Source of the DNA: Coriolopsis trogii
Lineage: Eukaryota; Basidiomycota; Agaricomycetes; Polyporales; Polyporaceae
NCBI GenBank assembly: GCA_020543525.1
Contig: JAHYIO010000001.1
Span: forward strand, 1,054,001-1,118,000
Direction of reading: 5' to 3'
Length of the DNA stretch: 64,000 nucleotides
Part shown: in pieces, positions 24,869-34,961 of the stretch
Numbering within the stretch: the first letter of the stretch is position 1
Layout of the letters: each line of letters begins with the position of its first letter
Notes under the pieces: model-generated
Told to the model about the DNA's origin: nothing
Seen by the model: only the letters and a program-made list of their open reading frames with translations
Databases searched by the model: none
Position numbers and translations under genes: made by a program

Positions 24869-25263
24869 ATGGGCAACGTACGATTCATTGCAGTCCCACT
24901 TCCAGGCCCATCTCACACCTCGTCCGTTCCTCAAATTTGCAGGGTGCAAAGGCAGCTCAGAAGAGGGAGAGGAACGCCGCCAAGGCCGGCGGTGCTGCTA
25001 AAAGTCAGACAAAGACGAACCAGGCTGCGTTGAACATCGTCTGCCAAACCTGCCGTCAAGCTTTCGTGAGTCTCTCACTCTCTTGCAGTCCCTACCCCTG
25101 CAGCCTGACTTGAAACCCCAGCTTCTTACAACTCGTGCACCTGCGTGAGTGTTGCTCCTTGTACGATCGAATGTTTGATTTGACGTGATACAGCCTGGAA
25201 GAGCATGCACAGAACAAGCATAGCAAGACCCTCGCCGAATGTTTCCCCACCTATCAGAAGTAA
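24869..25263 (+). CDS. Small zinc-finger protein of the ZNF706 / 4F5-like type
   Basis: Four exons (24869-24877, 24943-25065, 25122-25144, 25194-25263) give a 74-residue protein. It begins MGNGAKAAQKRERNAAK, a basic 4F5/SERF-like N-terminus, and then has one C2H2-type finger: IVCQTCRQAF followed by LEEHAQNKHSKTLAECFP. This layout matches plant At2g23090 and human ZNF706, small proteins of unclear role in nucleus or cytoplasm. The first coding exon holds just ATGGGCAAC. Its start lies 349 bases from the start of the divergent threonine aldolase gene, so the two may share control sequences. The family call is firm, the function is not known. Confidence 0.9.
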
Positions 25264-25451
25264 CGCGTGGTGTTTTGGCGGACTGCGTACTTGGGGCAAT
25301 GGGCATGTACTTCGTCTCTTGATTCAGCTGTTTAGAATGGGGGTCCACAGAGTGGAAAGCTCTGCGCGTGCGTGGATTAGATGGGTCATACAGATACAAC
25401 TATAGCAAGTCATTGCATATCGGACGAGACGTCCTCCGTCTCATTACCTCC

Positions 25452-25872
25452 TCATAGCGAGGTGAACCCGCCTGGGTTGCCTCCCGCCGCCGCACCCACT
25501 GCCTGCATCTTCTCCCCGACCTTCTTGTTCACTTCGAAGAATTTGGATACACAGCGGTCTATGCAGACGCTCTCGCCCTTGTTCAAGTCGGCCTCGGCGT
25601 ATCGAGTGCTGATGCATTTTGCGTGGCATGATCTGTGAGGTGAGGGAGGGACAATGAACACACGAGGTGGCATGGCGCGTCAACCATGAGGTACTGACGA
25701 GACTAGGCGGTTGAAGATGTCCGTAATCATGTCCAGCCTGGATGAAGCATGTGAGCTTATGCGCTTGTCTCGACATGCATGCGTGTATAACTCACTCTTG
25801 AGTGGCCATGTCTACACGTTCTTGGTTGATGCCACCTGTTGAGGGTGCTCCGCCGCGTCCGAGGAAAGACAT
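25452..25872 (-). CDS. TIM10: Mitochondrial small Tim chaperone Tim10
   Basis: Intermembrane-space chaperone that, with Tim9, carries hydrophobic precursors to the TIM22 complex. Three exons (25796-25872, 25699-25737, 25452-25632) sum to 98 residues. The twin CX3C motif is complete: SCHAKCI and VCIDRCV, 17 residues apart, flanked by [15 protein letters not shown] and [15 protein letters not shown], which are typical of Tim10 rather than Tim9. The four cysteines form two disulphides through the Mia40 pathway. The N-terminus [14 protein letters not shown] and the Gly/Ala-rich tail are the usual low-complexity ends. No presequence is expected or seen. Convergent with the zinc-finger gene, with 188 bases between the stops. 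Confidence 0.95.
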
Positions 25873-26754
25873 CGTGAAGTGTTTTGGACGTGAAAGATGG
25901 GATAGGGTGGGTTGCGAGACAGCAAAAGGGTGTGCTGGCCGAAGTCGAGGTGGTCGCTGGACGTAGTGCACGGTGAATCTGCTCTCGGGCGCTGCTTGAC
26001 ATGTAAATTACAAGTGGGTGTCGGGACGTCCGAGATTTACATGGTAAATGACGGTAATTTACGTGGGTGTAAATTACGGTAAATCACCGGTAAATCTCTG
26101 ACATTTACATGTGATTTACCTAGTGAGTACTGAGTAGTAAGTATTCATATGCCTGTGCTCACTTGTCCAGGCAGCTTGGGACAGACCAACTTTACTTCAG
26201 TAGCTATACACGACATCGGGCAGTGTTGCCTCCCGTAACGCCGGCCCTTATCACTGAAGCCGTTGAACTTGTTCCGCCCGCCATCTGACTTCGCTAGGCT
26301 GTGGCATCGTTGAGCAAGTCTTGTGAGAAGGTTGACTGCAGGTTGAAGGTGCCGCTCATCGAGAAGCGGGTGCAGACCTCTCAAGGCCAGCAGAATGGCA
26401 TGTTTTGTTGTTGCCGAGAGGACCTTTTGCAATCCAGACCAGGCGCTACGCAGGGCAAATTTACCGAGATTTACTTACCTGAATCCGGCATCCCTGATTT
26501 ACATGACATTTACCGGTGAATTACACATGTAAATTACCTAGTGCTGATCAGCACTTGCAGAATCCCCGTGCCCTAGCTGGACGGGGAGGAAGACAGAGAG
26601 ACGCCGCTACGGCGCGTCATGAGCAGTTTTGCCAAATATGGGAGTCGAAAAAGTTTGCCCGTGACTTTCGCGACGATCGTGCACACCTTACTCCTCGCGT
26701 TTGCGTCCTCCACAAGTCCTTTCGCGTCTCCAATCCGCGCAAACGCGGTCCAAA
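25873..26754. other. Intergenic region with repeat cluster
   Basis: Divergent promoter space between TIM10 and UTP4, most of it taken up by the GTAAAT-rich repeat listed separately. An open frame on the - strand at 26145-26432 lies wholly inside the repeat and has no recognised motif. Confidence 0.5.
25999..26545. repeat. GTAAAT/ATTTAC repeat cluster with 13-base direct repeats
   Basis: Two patches (about 25999-26127 and 26458-26545) are packed with GTAAAT and its reverse complement ATTTAC in both orientations, more than a dozen copies. The perfect 13-mer ACATGTAAATTAC occurs at 25999-26011 and again at 26525-26537; TTACCTAGTG occurs at about 26116 and 26535. A perfect palindrome AGTGCTGATCAGCACT (about 26540-26555) closes the right side. 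The middle 330 bases lack the motif. This looks like a non-autonomous mobile element or decayed repeat whose ends carry subterminal motif arrays; no clear target duplication is visible. Confidence 0.6.
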
Positions 26755-29700
26755 ATGGTGGAAGGCACATCAACGCTTGCGGTCCATAGGTGTCGTTTCG
26801 TCGACTACACACCATCCGCCGTCACTGCACTATGCTTTCCTCCGCTACCTCTTCCTTCGGTCAAAGGCAAAAAGGCGGCGAATGACAAGGGCGGCTTCCC
26901 CCCCTTCGGACCTCTGGTTGTAGGGCGCGCGAACGGGAACATTGAGCTGTGCGAGTGGACGGGTTCAAATCCTCGCGGACAGGCTCCTCAGGCATGGGTA
27001 GTCCGTAAGGTGTGTGCTCTACTCTCGCACCTTGCCTCTGTGTCTCAACGAGAGAGGTATTGAAGACATTAGTTGGGCCCTATCCGTCAAAAGTAGAGTC
27101 CCTGGCACTCACATTCCGCTCTCCGAGAAGAGCCGCGCAAGAGGAAGTACCATCTTGGTCGAACCTCCGCCTATTCAGCGCAGGGGGAGGCAGCGAACTC
27201 GTAGAGTGGGATATTGAACAAGGTTGCATCAAGGTGTGTGTTTACAGTTGACCGCATGTTCATGCGCGGCCTGATCTCCATTCAGCGCACCCTGAGCTCG
27301 CAAGGCGGTCCTATATGGTCCATCTCGCCCAACCCCGCTTCGACAATTCTCGCGCTAGGATGCGAAGATGGCTCCGTACGGCTTGTGTCGCTGCTGTACG
27401 ACGAGCTCAACCACTTACGCCGACTAGACCGTATCAAGAGCCGGATCCTCAGTATTGCCTGGGGACCACCCGTGCCGCGAGAGAGAAAGACTCAGTCTGC
27501 AGGCGAACATTCGGATGCAGATGATGACGACGACGACGACGAGTGGACAGATTCGTGGCTTGTGACCGGTGGCTCTGACAGCAGTCTGCGGAAATGGGAC
27601 TTTTCCTCAGGTCGGGCATTGGAACGCATGAGTACGGACAAGATTCGCGGAGAGCGTACACTCGTCTGGACGGTCGGTGTGTTAGGGTATGTCTGCATAT
27701 TGTTCCCATCCCATCTTCCCGCTCAATGACTTCGCAGGGATGGTACTATAGTATCGGGTGATTCTATGGGTATGGTCAAGTTCTGGGATGCGAAAACATA
27801 CACACAAATCCAGAGCTTCCAAGGGCACGCCGCCGACGTCCTGTGTCTGACCATCAGTCCTGTCAGTACATCTCAGCCATACTGACTTCAAAGTCTTTGG
27901 CTGACGTGCATCCACAGGATGGCGCTGCAGTTTACACATCCGGTGTTGACCAGAAAGTCACCCAGTTCTCCTACGTGAAAACCTCTCGCAACTCCACCAA
28001 TCCTTCACCACTCGTGTCCCGTATCTCGGGACGTTGGGTCCAGTCCTGCTCTCGTCGACTCCACTCGCACGACGTCCGCGCATTAGCCATCTGGCCTCCC
28101 CACACACCCCTCCCCGCATCTCACCAACGACACTTTGCGTCCGACATTGCCCCCGTACTCGCCTCAGGCGGCCTGGACATGTCCGTGGTCGTCACCCCCG
28201 CTGCGCTCCCGACAGCGACGCTGGCTGGGAAGGTGATGAACCCGCTGTCGACGAGCACCCAAGCGACCTTCGAGGACGCCTATCACCGCCGCTTGGCGTA
28301 CACGAGCGCGCCCGCGAGCGCGTCTGCGGTGCACCTCGCGCGGAGGGCGCGGCTCGTCATGTGCACGCGCGACGCGGGTCTGACGGTGTGGCGTATCGCG
28401 AAGCGGAAGCCGAGGGGAGAAGAGGCGGATCTGGACGGCGGGGAGCTTGGCACTGCTGGAGGGCAGGATGGCGGATGGGAGCGCGTGCTGGATATGGACT
28501 TGAACGTGCAGACGAATATAGCTGCGGGTGCCATCTCGGATGACGGAAGGTGGATAGTGGTCGCAGACTGGTATGAGACCAAGCTGTTCGAGGTTACAGA
28601 ACAGGTGAGGGCTCATCTTGTCGCGCGACTTGAGACTCCGTCCTGATCTTATCGAGCAGAAGAATGGCGACTTGAAGCCTAGGCGAAGACGCGACTTTGC
28701 TGCTGTATTGCAGAGTCAGCTTCCGGGCCCATCCACAGGCGCTTCGTCTCTCCTGTTCACGCCGGACTCGTCGAAGCTCGTTGTCGCTGCGTCAGATTCT
28801 GCCGTTGTGCTGATCGTTGACCTTGGCGCCGCTGACCGCGCACCACGAGTGTTGCGCAAGTTCGATCAGCATCGGATCCGGGACGCTCTCGTCAAGGGTC
28901 GTGTCGTCAAAGGCCGCAAGGGAGCGGGCTCTCAACACGAGCACAACGGCGACGTCGAGATGGGCTCCGACAACGAGGAACAAAACGACGCGTCAGAAGC
29001 CCATGCCGAAGATCCCGGCACCTCCTCCTCTTCGGACAGCGACGACGACGACGACGACGAAGACTCCAAGCTCGTCCAGACCACCATAACACGGATGGCG
29101 ATCAGCCCAGACGGCCAATGGCTCGCGACGTCGGACGCCCGGCGCCGCACGCACGTCTTCAACCTCGACGCCGTCCAGCACCACTGCGCCCTGCCCACCT
29201 TCCCACAACCCGTACACGCGCTCGCGTTTGACCCCGCGGCGCCCAGTACGCTCGTGCTCGCGTTCGCGGACAACAGGCTCGAGGTGTACGACGTCGAGGC
29301 GCGGCAGTTCCCCCGCTGGGCGCGCGCGCTCGTCCACGCGCTCCCGCACCGCTTCACGCACCTGCACGACCCCGTGCTCGGTGCGACGTTCGATCCTGGC
29401 GCGAGGGCGGCGGGGACGGATGGGGACGCGAACGGGGATGGAGATGGGGAGGCGGCGCTCCCGCCGAAAACGGTGCTGTTTTGGGGTGCGACGTGGATCT
29501 GCAAGGTGATGCTCGGCGAGCGGATCGGGTATAGGGGCTTCGAGAAGCGCAGGCGGGGGAAACGGAAGGCGCCGGACGTCGGGCAGCAAACGGCGGCCAA
29601 TGTGCGGGTGGAGGTGAGCGTGGAGGACGGCCAGCAGGAGGTGCAGCAGCGCAACTTCAAGCTTGTCACGCACTACCGCCCGTTGCTGCTTGTTGACTTC

Positions 29701-29799
29701 GTCGCGCCCGGGGAACTAGTCGTTGTGGAGAGGCCGTTAGTGGATGTGCTTGCGAAGTTGCCCCCCGCGTACTTCAAGCCCAAGTATGGTGCAACATAA
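26755..29799 (+). CDS. UTP4: U3 snoRNP / t-UTP component Utp4 (cirhin), WD40 protein
   Basis: Beta-propeller subunit of the UTP-A (t-UTP) complex that binds the 5' external spacer of pre-rRNA and starts small-subunit processome assembly in the nucleolus. Six exons (26755-27009, 27066-27233, 27286-27686, 27738-27861, 27918-28604, 28660-29799) give 924 residues, somewhat longer than yeast Utp4. The opening HRCRFVDYTPSAVTALCF is typical; many WD-like repeats follow, for example SELVEWDIEQG, SSLRKWDFSSGR and GMVKFWDAKTYTQIQSFQGH. Two acidic stretches are inserted: ADDDDDDDEWTD near residue 240 and SDSDDDDDDEDSK near residue 675. It ends VLAKLPPAYFKPKYGAT, the conserved Utp4 terminus (PPAFYKPKYG-like). 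GC content rises in the last exon and produces long antisense frames that are not genes. Confidence 0.95.
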
Positions 29800-30034
29800 C
29801 GGATGCATTGTCTATTGTGTGTCGTGTGTATGAGTGTCATCGTTGTCTACAGATCATTAGGACCGAGGGTACTATGCTCTATATACAGTGCCGTAAAAGT
29901 AAAGTATATACTCGTAAATGCAGGGGATGAAGACTGCTATGGCTACATGGGTTGTGAGGAAGGAGATCGCATGAACCAGGTTCCCAGAAAACCACAAAAA
30001 GGAAAGCAATACCAGAGGCCCTCATAAATCGATT

Positions 30035-31005
30035 TCATTGTTCAACGGTGCGCTTCATAGCGTCGGAATGATCTTGTCGCTCATCCTCCCTGTGAACGCG
30101 TAGGTCAGTCAGACCTGCCCTTCATCATCGGAGAAATGACACGTACTTCGCGTTCAAGAGCGAGAGATACAAAGTCCAGAACACCCCGCAGGAGGATTGG
30201 AATGGCACACGGTACGGCAAAGGCATGAAGCGGAAGTTCACCAGCTGTATAGGGAGGAAAATGTTAGACATTTGCATGTCAATCCTGGCTCGAGCAGTGA
30301 CCCACCTGCGCAACCGGCCACACTTGCCAGTTTGCGATGAGTGCCGGTTTATACATGTCCTGATAGCGCTGCTGAATGTGCTTCGCGTCACGCCCTTCCA
30401 TCACACCCATCGAGCCGATGAAGAGGGCAAGCTAAGAGGAGAGCTGGATGAGTACGCAGAAGCAAGCAGATGACGACTGTGCGGTACATACACCAATGGG
30501 GGCCCTGTGTCATAGAATGTTGAGTTGAACGTCAAACCCACAACGTAATGACTTACATGAATAGCTGATCTGCACCGACGCGTCGTGCGAGAGCCCGAAG
30601 GCTAACTTTATTCGATCCTCCTAGAGACCGCAAGGGGAAGTTGCGCTCGAGGAAGAAGTTCCAGCGGCCAATCAGCGGGCCTGGGTTGTGGGGTCAGTAA
30701 AAAGCCATATATGCATGCCCGACGGAATTGCGTACCCATTCCGAACCCGAATGCGAAGAAGCGCATTGTCCGCGGAATGTCGTACCGTTGTTGGTACCGC
30801 CGTCGGTCGTTATCTTGCCCCTCAATCTGCGGCCGCTCAGGACGGTGGTGGACGAGAAGAAGGATATAAGACGTACGTATCGCTGGGTAACCTGAGCAAC
30901 CGCATCTCCGAGAGCGTTGAGGGCCCCGTTTGTGAATGCGAGGGTGAAGTAGGGGTGAGATTCAAAGGATTGTTGGTAGACGCGAGCGAGTGCGACGTTG
31001 GCCAT
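30035..31005 (-). CDS. SYM1: Mpv17/PMP22-family inner membrane protein (Sym1-like)
   Basis: Four-helix membrane protein of the Mpv17 family; Sym1 and Mpv17 form a channel of the mitochondrial inner membrane tied to stress and mtDNA upkeep. Seven exons (30877-31005, 30736-30826, 30557-30680, 30492-30504, 30306-30431, 30147-30244, 30035-30089) give 211 residues. It starts ARVYQQSFESHPYFTLAFTN, then GDAVAQ, RTMRFFAFGFGMGPLIGRWN, DQLFMAPIGLALFIGSMG and the family signature NWQVWPVAQLVNFRFMPLPY. Exon 4 is only 13 bases and encodes the APIG part of the third segment. The C-terminus KEDERQDHSD is short and charged. A TGACGTCA site lies about 190 bases upstream of the start. Confidence 0.92.
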
Positions 31006-31190
31006 GGTAAGTCGTGTTGGTGGTTAGTTATGAGAGTAGAAACCGTGAACGGGTCCGACGCGAGGGCGGATAAGGAGACGGACAGAACACTCCACGGGAG
31101 TCAGCCCCACGGCCCCCACTGCGCTCCTCGATTGCGTCTGGCGGGAGCGACGCGCCGCCGTGCGCGCCTCTGCCACACTTCATACCCAGA

Positions 31191-31202
31191 TGACGTCACG
31201 CG
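31191..31202. promoter_or_regulatory. CRE-type palindrome TGACGTCA upstream of Sym1-like gene
   Basis: Perfect 8-base palindrome bound by bZIP factors of the ATF/CREB group. The same 12 bases TGACGTCACGCG recur at 36308-36319 in front of another gene. Position about -190 relative to the Sym1-like start codon fits a promoter element; function is inferred. Confidence 0.5.
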
Positions 31203-31383
31203 ATACGGAACGCTCGAGTTCGAACCTTCCAGACCGGCACTCTATCAATCACGCGTCCAATCAGACCTCTTCCGTAAACTTTCTATTGCCTAAGCAACAT
31301 GAAGCAAGTTTCTAGAGTCTACTAGCAGTCATCGACGACAAAGCAGAGCAGCAACGAGAACAACACACGAACGTCACACTCTG

Positions 31384-32403
31384 TCACAACAGTCGTAGCT
31401 TCCCCGTTACTCTGTTTACCAGTTCGACCGGCCCTGTGAACATCGTGTTACGAGGTAATCCATGCTGCGACTCAAGGATAACATACCGGGGCCAATGCCA
31501 AGAACCGTGCGCGAGCCTGCAGCAATTTGTGTTCGACCACTGTCCCCAAGGTTCCAATCAGCCTTGAGCTTTGTGGGATGCCTCACATGTGCACTCACGC
31601 ATCGAGGATAGACCGAGCCGCCAAGTTCAAGCTCTTGGCCATGGCCTCCAACTCCAGTAGCTCATCTTCGGAGCTTGCTTTGAGCGCGATTTTGGCTTGA
31701 CTGCGGGTGAACGTTTAGTATGATAGCTGTTGCAGGCGAACCACCATGCTTACCCTGTCCTTTCCCAGTGCCTCAAGAGCTAATGTGGAATCAGCGCATG
31801 TTCTATATTCTGATTCGCAGTATCGCTCACGCTGGGATTCGTTTTCTGTAGTGCCTTATAACAGGCGAGCGTGGCATGACTAGCCTGCGCGTCAGGCCAC
31901 GAACAGCGAACACATTGGACTCATACTCACCCGCATCTATACGTACATCATTGTAAGAAACGAAGTATGCCGCGTATACAACGCCTATTGGTTCACTCAC
32001 TGCGCAGCAATTTTTCCCGGAGACATGCCAAGGTCTGTCCGGACAACTAGGACCTATCCGACAATGAAGCAACTACACTTGGGTAGGACAAAACCGTGAC
32101 CAACCAATTTACAGGGCTCCAGCATCCCGGGCTTGACAGCAGAAAGGTCGCCATCAGCAAGGTCTTCTTCCTCGCTGTCACTCTCTCCTTGTGCCTCCTC
32201 CGGTGGTGGTTTGGACTGGGCAGCAGATGACTCTCTCGGTGCCTCGCCTTTGTTCTGGTTCGACCACGCCCCAAGAGCGTATCCAGCACTCAGAGACGCG
32301 AGCAGAGAGACCGCGAAGACGACTAAGAGCCATATTAGACGGGGTTGAGGAGGAGCAGGTGAAATGCGTACAGACCACTTTGACCAGTCGAGAGCGAAGA
32401 CAT
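31384..32403 (-). CDS. PTH2: Peptidyl-tRNA hydrolase 2 (Bit1/Pth2), membrane-anchored
   Basis: Releases tRNA from stalled peptidyl-tRNAs. Nine exons (32376-32403, 32105-32322, 32001-32053, 31931-31936, 31831-31879, 31754-31779, 31599-31700, 31487-31539, 31384-31433) sum to 194 residues. The start MSSLSTGQS is followed by a membrane segment (VVFAVSLLASLSAGYALG), an acidic linker (GESDSEEEDLADGD) and the Pth2 domain: LVLVVRTDLGMSPGKIAAQC, GHATLACYKALQKTNP, ERTGQAKIAL, DAGRTQIAAGSRTVLGIGPG and VTGKLRLL. The conserved AAQCGHA is spelled across three exons, one of them only 6 bases. The membrane anchor fits mitochondrial outer membrane or ER placement, as in human PTRH2. Starts 169 bases from the divergent HAS1 gene. 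Confidence 0.92.
31931..31936 (-). other. Six-base microexon in PTH2
   Basis: On the - strand the sequence reads ...CGTATAG|ATGCGG|GTGAGT. Flanking introns are about 64 and 51 bases with good GTGAGT donors. Including the six bases gives CA|A TGC GG|T, that is Gln-Cys-Gly, which restores the catalytic-region motif AAQCGHAT. Skipping straight from the upstream donor to the same acceptor would give AAHHAT. Confidence 0.78.
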
Positions 32404-32572
32404 AGTGTGTCGGCAACCGCCGGGCCAATCCCTGCTGACTTTCTCGACTTTTTGCCCGGCGCTCAGAGTGCTTCCTGCGTCCGTCCATCCAACTCCTCTG
32501 ACTATCGGCTTCCTCGTACCCGTCCTCGGTCTGCGGAGCAAACAGTAGTTTGGAACTGCATAGTGAGGCTCT
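32404..32572. promoter_or_regulatory. Short bidirectional promoter PTH2 / HAS1
   Basis: Only 169 bases separate the two start codons, which are transcribed away from each other. Both promoters and both leaders must fit here. No TATA box is obvious. Confidence 0.6.
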
Positions 32573-34545
32573 ATGACTATGGACGAAGTCAACGTTCCTG
32601 CACCTGTGCCCCAGGCCGCTCCGGAAGGTGCACCCGAGCGCAGACCCTTTTCTGAGCTTGGTCTCTCGGAGAACACTATGAAGGCCCTCGATGAGATGGG
32701 TTTCAAGACTATGACACCCGTACAGGAAAAGGCAATTCCTCCACTGCTTGCTGGGAAGGATGTTCTTGGAGCGGCGAGGACAGGGTCTGGGAAGACCCTT
32801 GCGTTCCTCATTCCTGCTATCGAGCTTCTGCACAGGCTAAAGTTCAAGCCACGAAATGGTACGCATTGACTCTGTGACTATAGGCCTTGAAGGCTTATCT
32901 GTTTGCTCTGTAGGGACCGGTATCATCATCATTTCCCCTACCAGAGAACTTGCTCTCCAAATCTTCGGCGTTGCGCAAAAGCTCATGGCCCACCATTCCC
33001 AAACTTTTGGTATCATCATGGGAGGTGCGAACCGAAAGGCGGAGGAGGTTAAGCTGGTCAAGGGTGTAAACCTCCTCATTGCTACGCCCGGTCGTCTGAT
33101 TGACCATCTCGAGGTGCGTACCCTTTCAGTTTTGGTATCATGGTCGGAAACTTCATGACGTTCGTGCAGGGTACGAAAGGATTTGTCTTCCGAAACTTGA
33201 AAGGCCTGATCATTGATGAGGCTGATCGAATTTTGGAGGTTGGTTTCGAAGAGCAAATGAAGAAGATCATTTCTGTTTTGCCCAACGGTGCGTTGCAATG
33301 TCTTCGTATCCATAGACGAGTGTGTTAATGCCCCTGCAGAGGGTCGGCAATCCATGCTCTTCTCTGCTACACAAACCACAAAGGTCACGGACCTTGCACG
33401 CATGTCGCTACGACCCGGGCCACTGTACATCGACGTCGACAAGACAGAAGCCACAAGTACTGTTACGACGCTATCCCAGGGCTATCTCGTTTGCCCCTCT
33501 GACAAACGCTTCCTCCTCCTGTTCTCGTTCTTGAAGTTCAACAAGAAGAAGAAAATGATTGTTTTCTTCTCAAGCTGTAACTCTGTAAAATACCACGCCG
33601 AACTCCTGAACTATATCGATATCCCGGTCCTTGACCTACACGTCAGTCGCCATTTCGAGTCTTACACTCGCAAGTCTGTACTCACCCATTGCAACAGGGC
33701 AAACAAAAGCAGCAGAAACGGACAACCACGTTTTTTGAATTCTGCAATGCGGAATCAGGAACGCTTCTCTGCACAGACGTCGCAGCGCGGGGTTTGGATA
33801 TTCCTCGGGTAGATTGGATCATCCAGTATGACCCGCCAGACGACCCGCGCGATTACATCCACCGAGTCGGTCGGACAGCGCGTGCAGGGAAGGTCGGAAA
33901 GAGTCTCATGTTCCTCCTTCCCAGCGAGCTCGGGTTCCTGCGATACCTCAAAGAGGCAAAGGTCCCACTGAACGAGTTCAGCTTCCCACCAAATCGGATC
34001 GCTAATGTGCAATCTCAGGTGCGTATCTCCTCCCTATCCACCGATTTAGTTCGCTGAACATGGACGTTTTCTGTTTCGCTATTCAGCTTGAGACGCTGTT
34101 GCAGAAGAATTACTTCTTGTATCAGTCAGCTCACGCCGGCTACCGGTCGTATCTCCAGGCGTACGCCTCGTACTCGCTGAAGAAGATCTTTGACGTCAAC
34201 CAACTTGACCTCGTGAAGGTCGGTAAAGCGTTCGGGTTCTCCGTGCCGCCGCGCGTGAACTTGAACATCGGTGGCGGGAAGGGCGGGGCAGGACGCTCCG
34301 GTAAGAAGCGGAAACACGACGACGAGGACGGGCTCGAAGAAGAATGGGAGGAGATCGACGCGGTGGACAAGGAGGAGGGTGATGAGGAGGAGGAGCCTGA
34401 GGACCGGTCAAGGAGAAGCATGCGCGACCAGTCGAAGTCTAAGCGGATGGAGACTCTTGGTCGGAAGAGGCTGGAGAAGGAGGTGTATAAGAAGGGGCTG
34501 GAGAGGAAAAAGCAGAAGGCGAGTGGGCAACAGTGGAGTGGTTGA
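32573..34545 (+). CDS. HAS1: DEAD-box RNA helicase Has1 (DDX18)
   Basis: ATP-dependent RNA helicase used in both 40S and 60S ribosome assembly, releasing snoRNAs from pre-rRNA. Six exons (32573-32858, 32914-33113, 33170-33287, 33340-33641, 33698-34018, 34087-34545) give 561 residues. All motifs are present: Q motif [14 protein letters not shown]...TPVQEKAIP, motif [28 protein letters not shown], motif [16 protein letters not shown], motif [30 protein letters not shown] and [10 protein letters not shown]. The C-terminal extension [20 protein letters not shown] and [11 protein letters not shown] is Has1-specific, followed by [10 protein letters not shown] and mixed charged repeats. The N-terminal extension before the Q motif is only about 20 residues, shorter than in yeast, so an upstream exon cannot be fully excluded, but the PTH2 gene leaves little room. 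Confidence 0.95.
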
Positions 34546-34961
34546 ACTCTCTGATCCTCTCGCTTTCGCGTCCGCGCGACGCCTCGTCCTCTGCGCTTCT
34601 GCTCTTGGTTCGTCTTCAGTCTTCGTTCATCCTCGTGTTGTTCTTCATGTTGTTTGTGCTCTCGCTTATGTGACTTATGCATCGGTTACATTGCTTTCAT
34701 GCTGTAAACTGGTGGGACGTGACCGCCACGCTGCGATGGCCCCAAGGAGTCCAGGCACCAGAGGGCACGACGTGTGCGGCGCGTGGGCAATGGGCACCGT
34801 GCGTGAGGCATTCACTGGGCGCTCGGGGGAGTCGCGCGCCGGCCCTAAAGCTCGACCTCGTGTGCGTCACCGCGGGTGCCTTCTGTCACTTGTCCACGTC
34901 CTCCGAGCCCCCGACTGTCTACTCACCGTTTTCTCTCCTCCCAACAGCTACCAAGTGCGCA
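34546..34961. other. HAS1 3' region and POM33 promoter
   Basis: No gene supported. Frames running out of the HAS1 C-terminus in other phases are shadows. The stretch before 34962 contains a CT-rich leader (TTTTCTCTCCTCCCAACAG). Confidence 0.5.

Noticed and set aside
26145..26432. 95-codon - strand frame inside the GTAAAT repeat
   Set aside because: No known motif, lies between two repeat patches, and the frame is not supported by a promoter or a family. Possibly a remnant, not annotated as a gene.
25999..26555. Helitron interpretation of the repeat, using the AGTGCTGATCAGCACT hairpin and CTAG
   Set aside because: A Helitron should end in a hairpin followed by CTRR at an A/T target; the order here does not fit on either strand and there is no TC start.
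28932..29673. Long antisense open frames (226 and 245 codons) opposite the last UTP4 exon
   Set aside because: They lie wholly within a confirmed GC-rich coding exon and consist of Arg/Ser/Pro-rich sequence with no motif; shadow frames.
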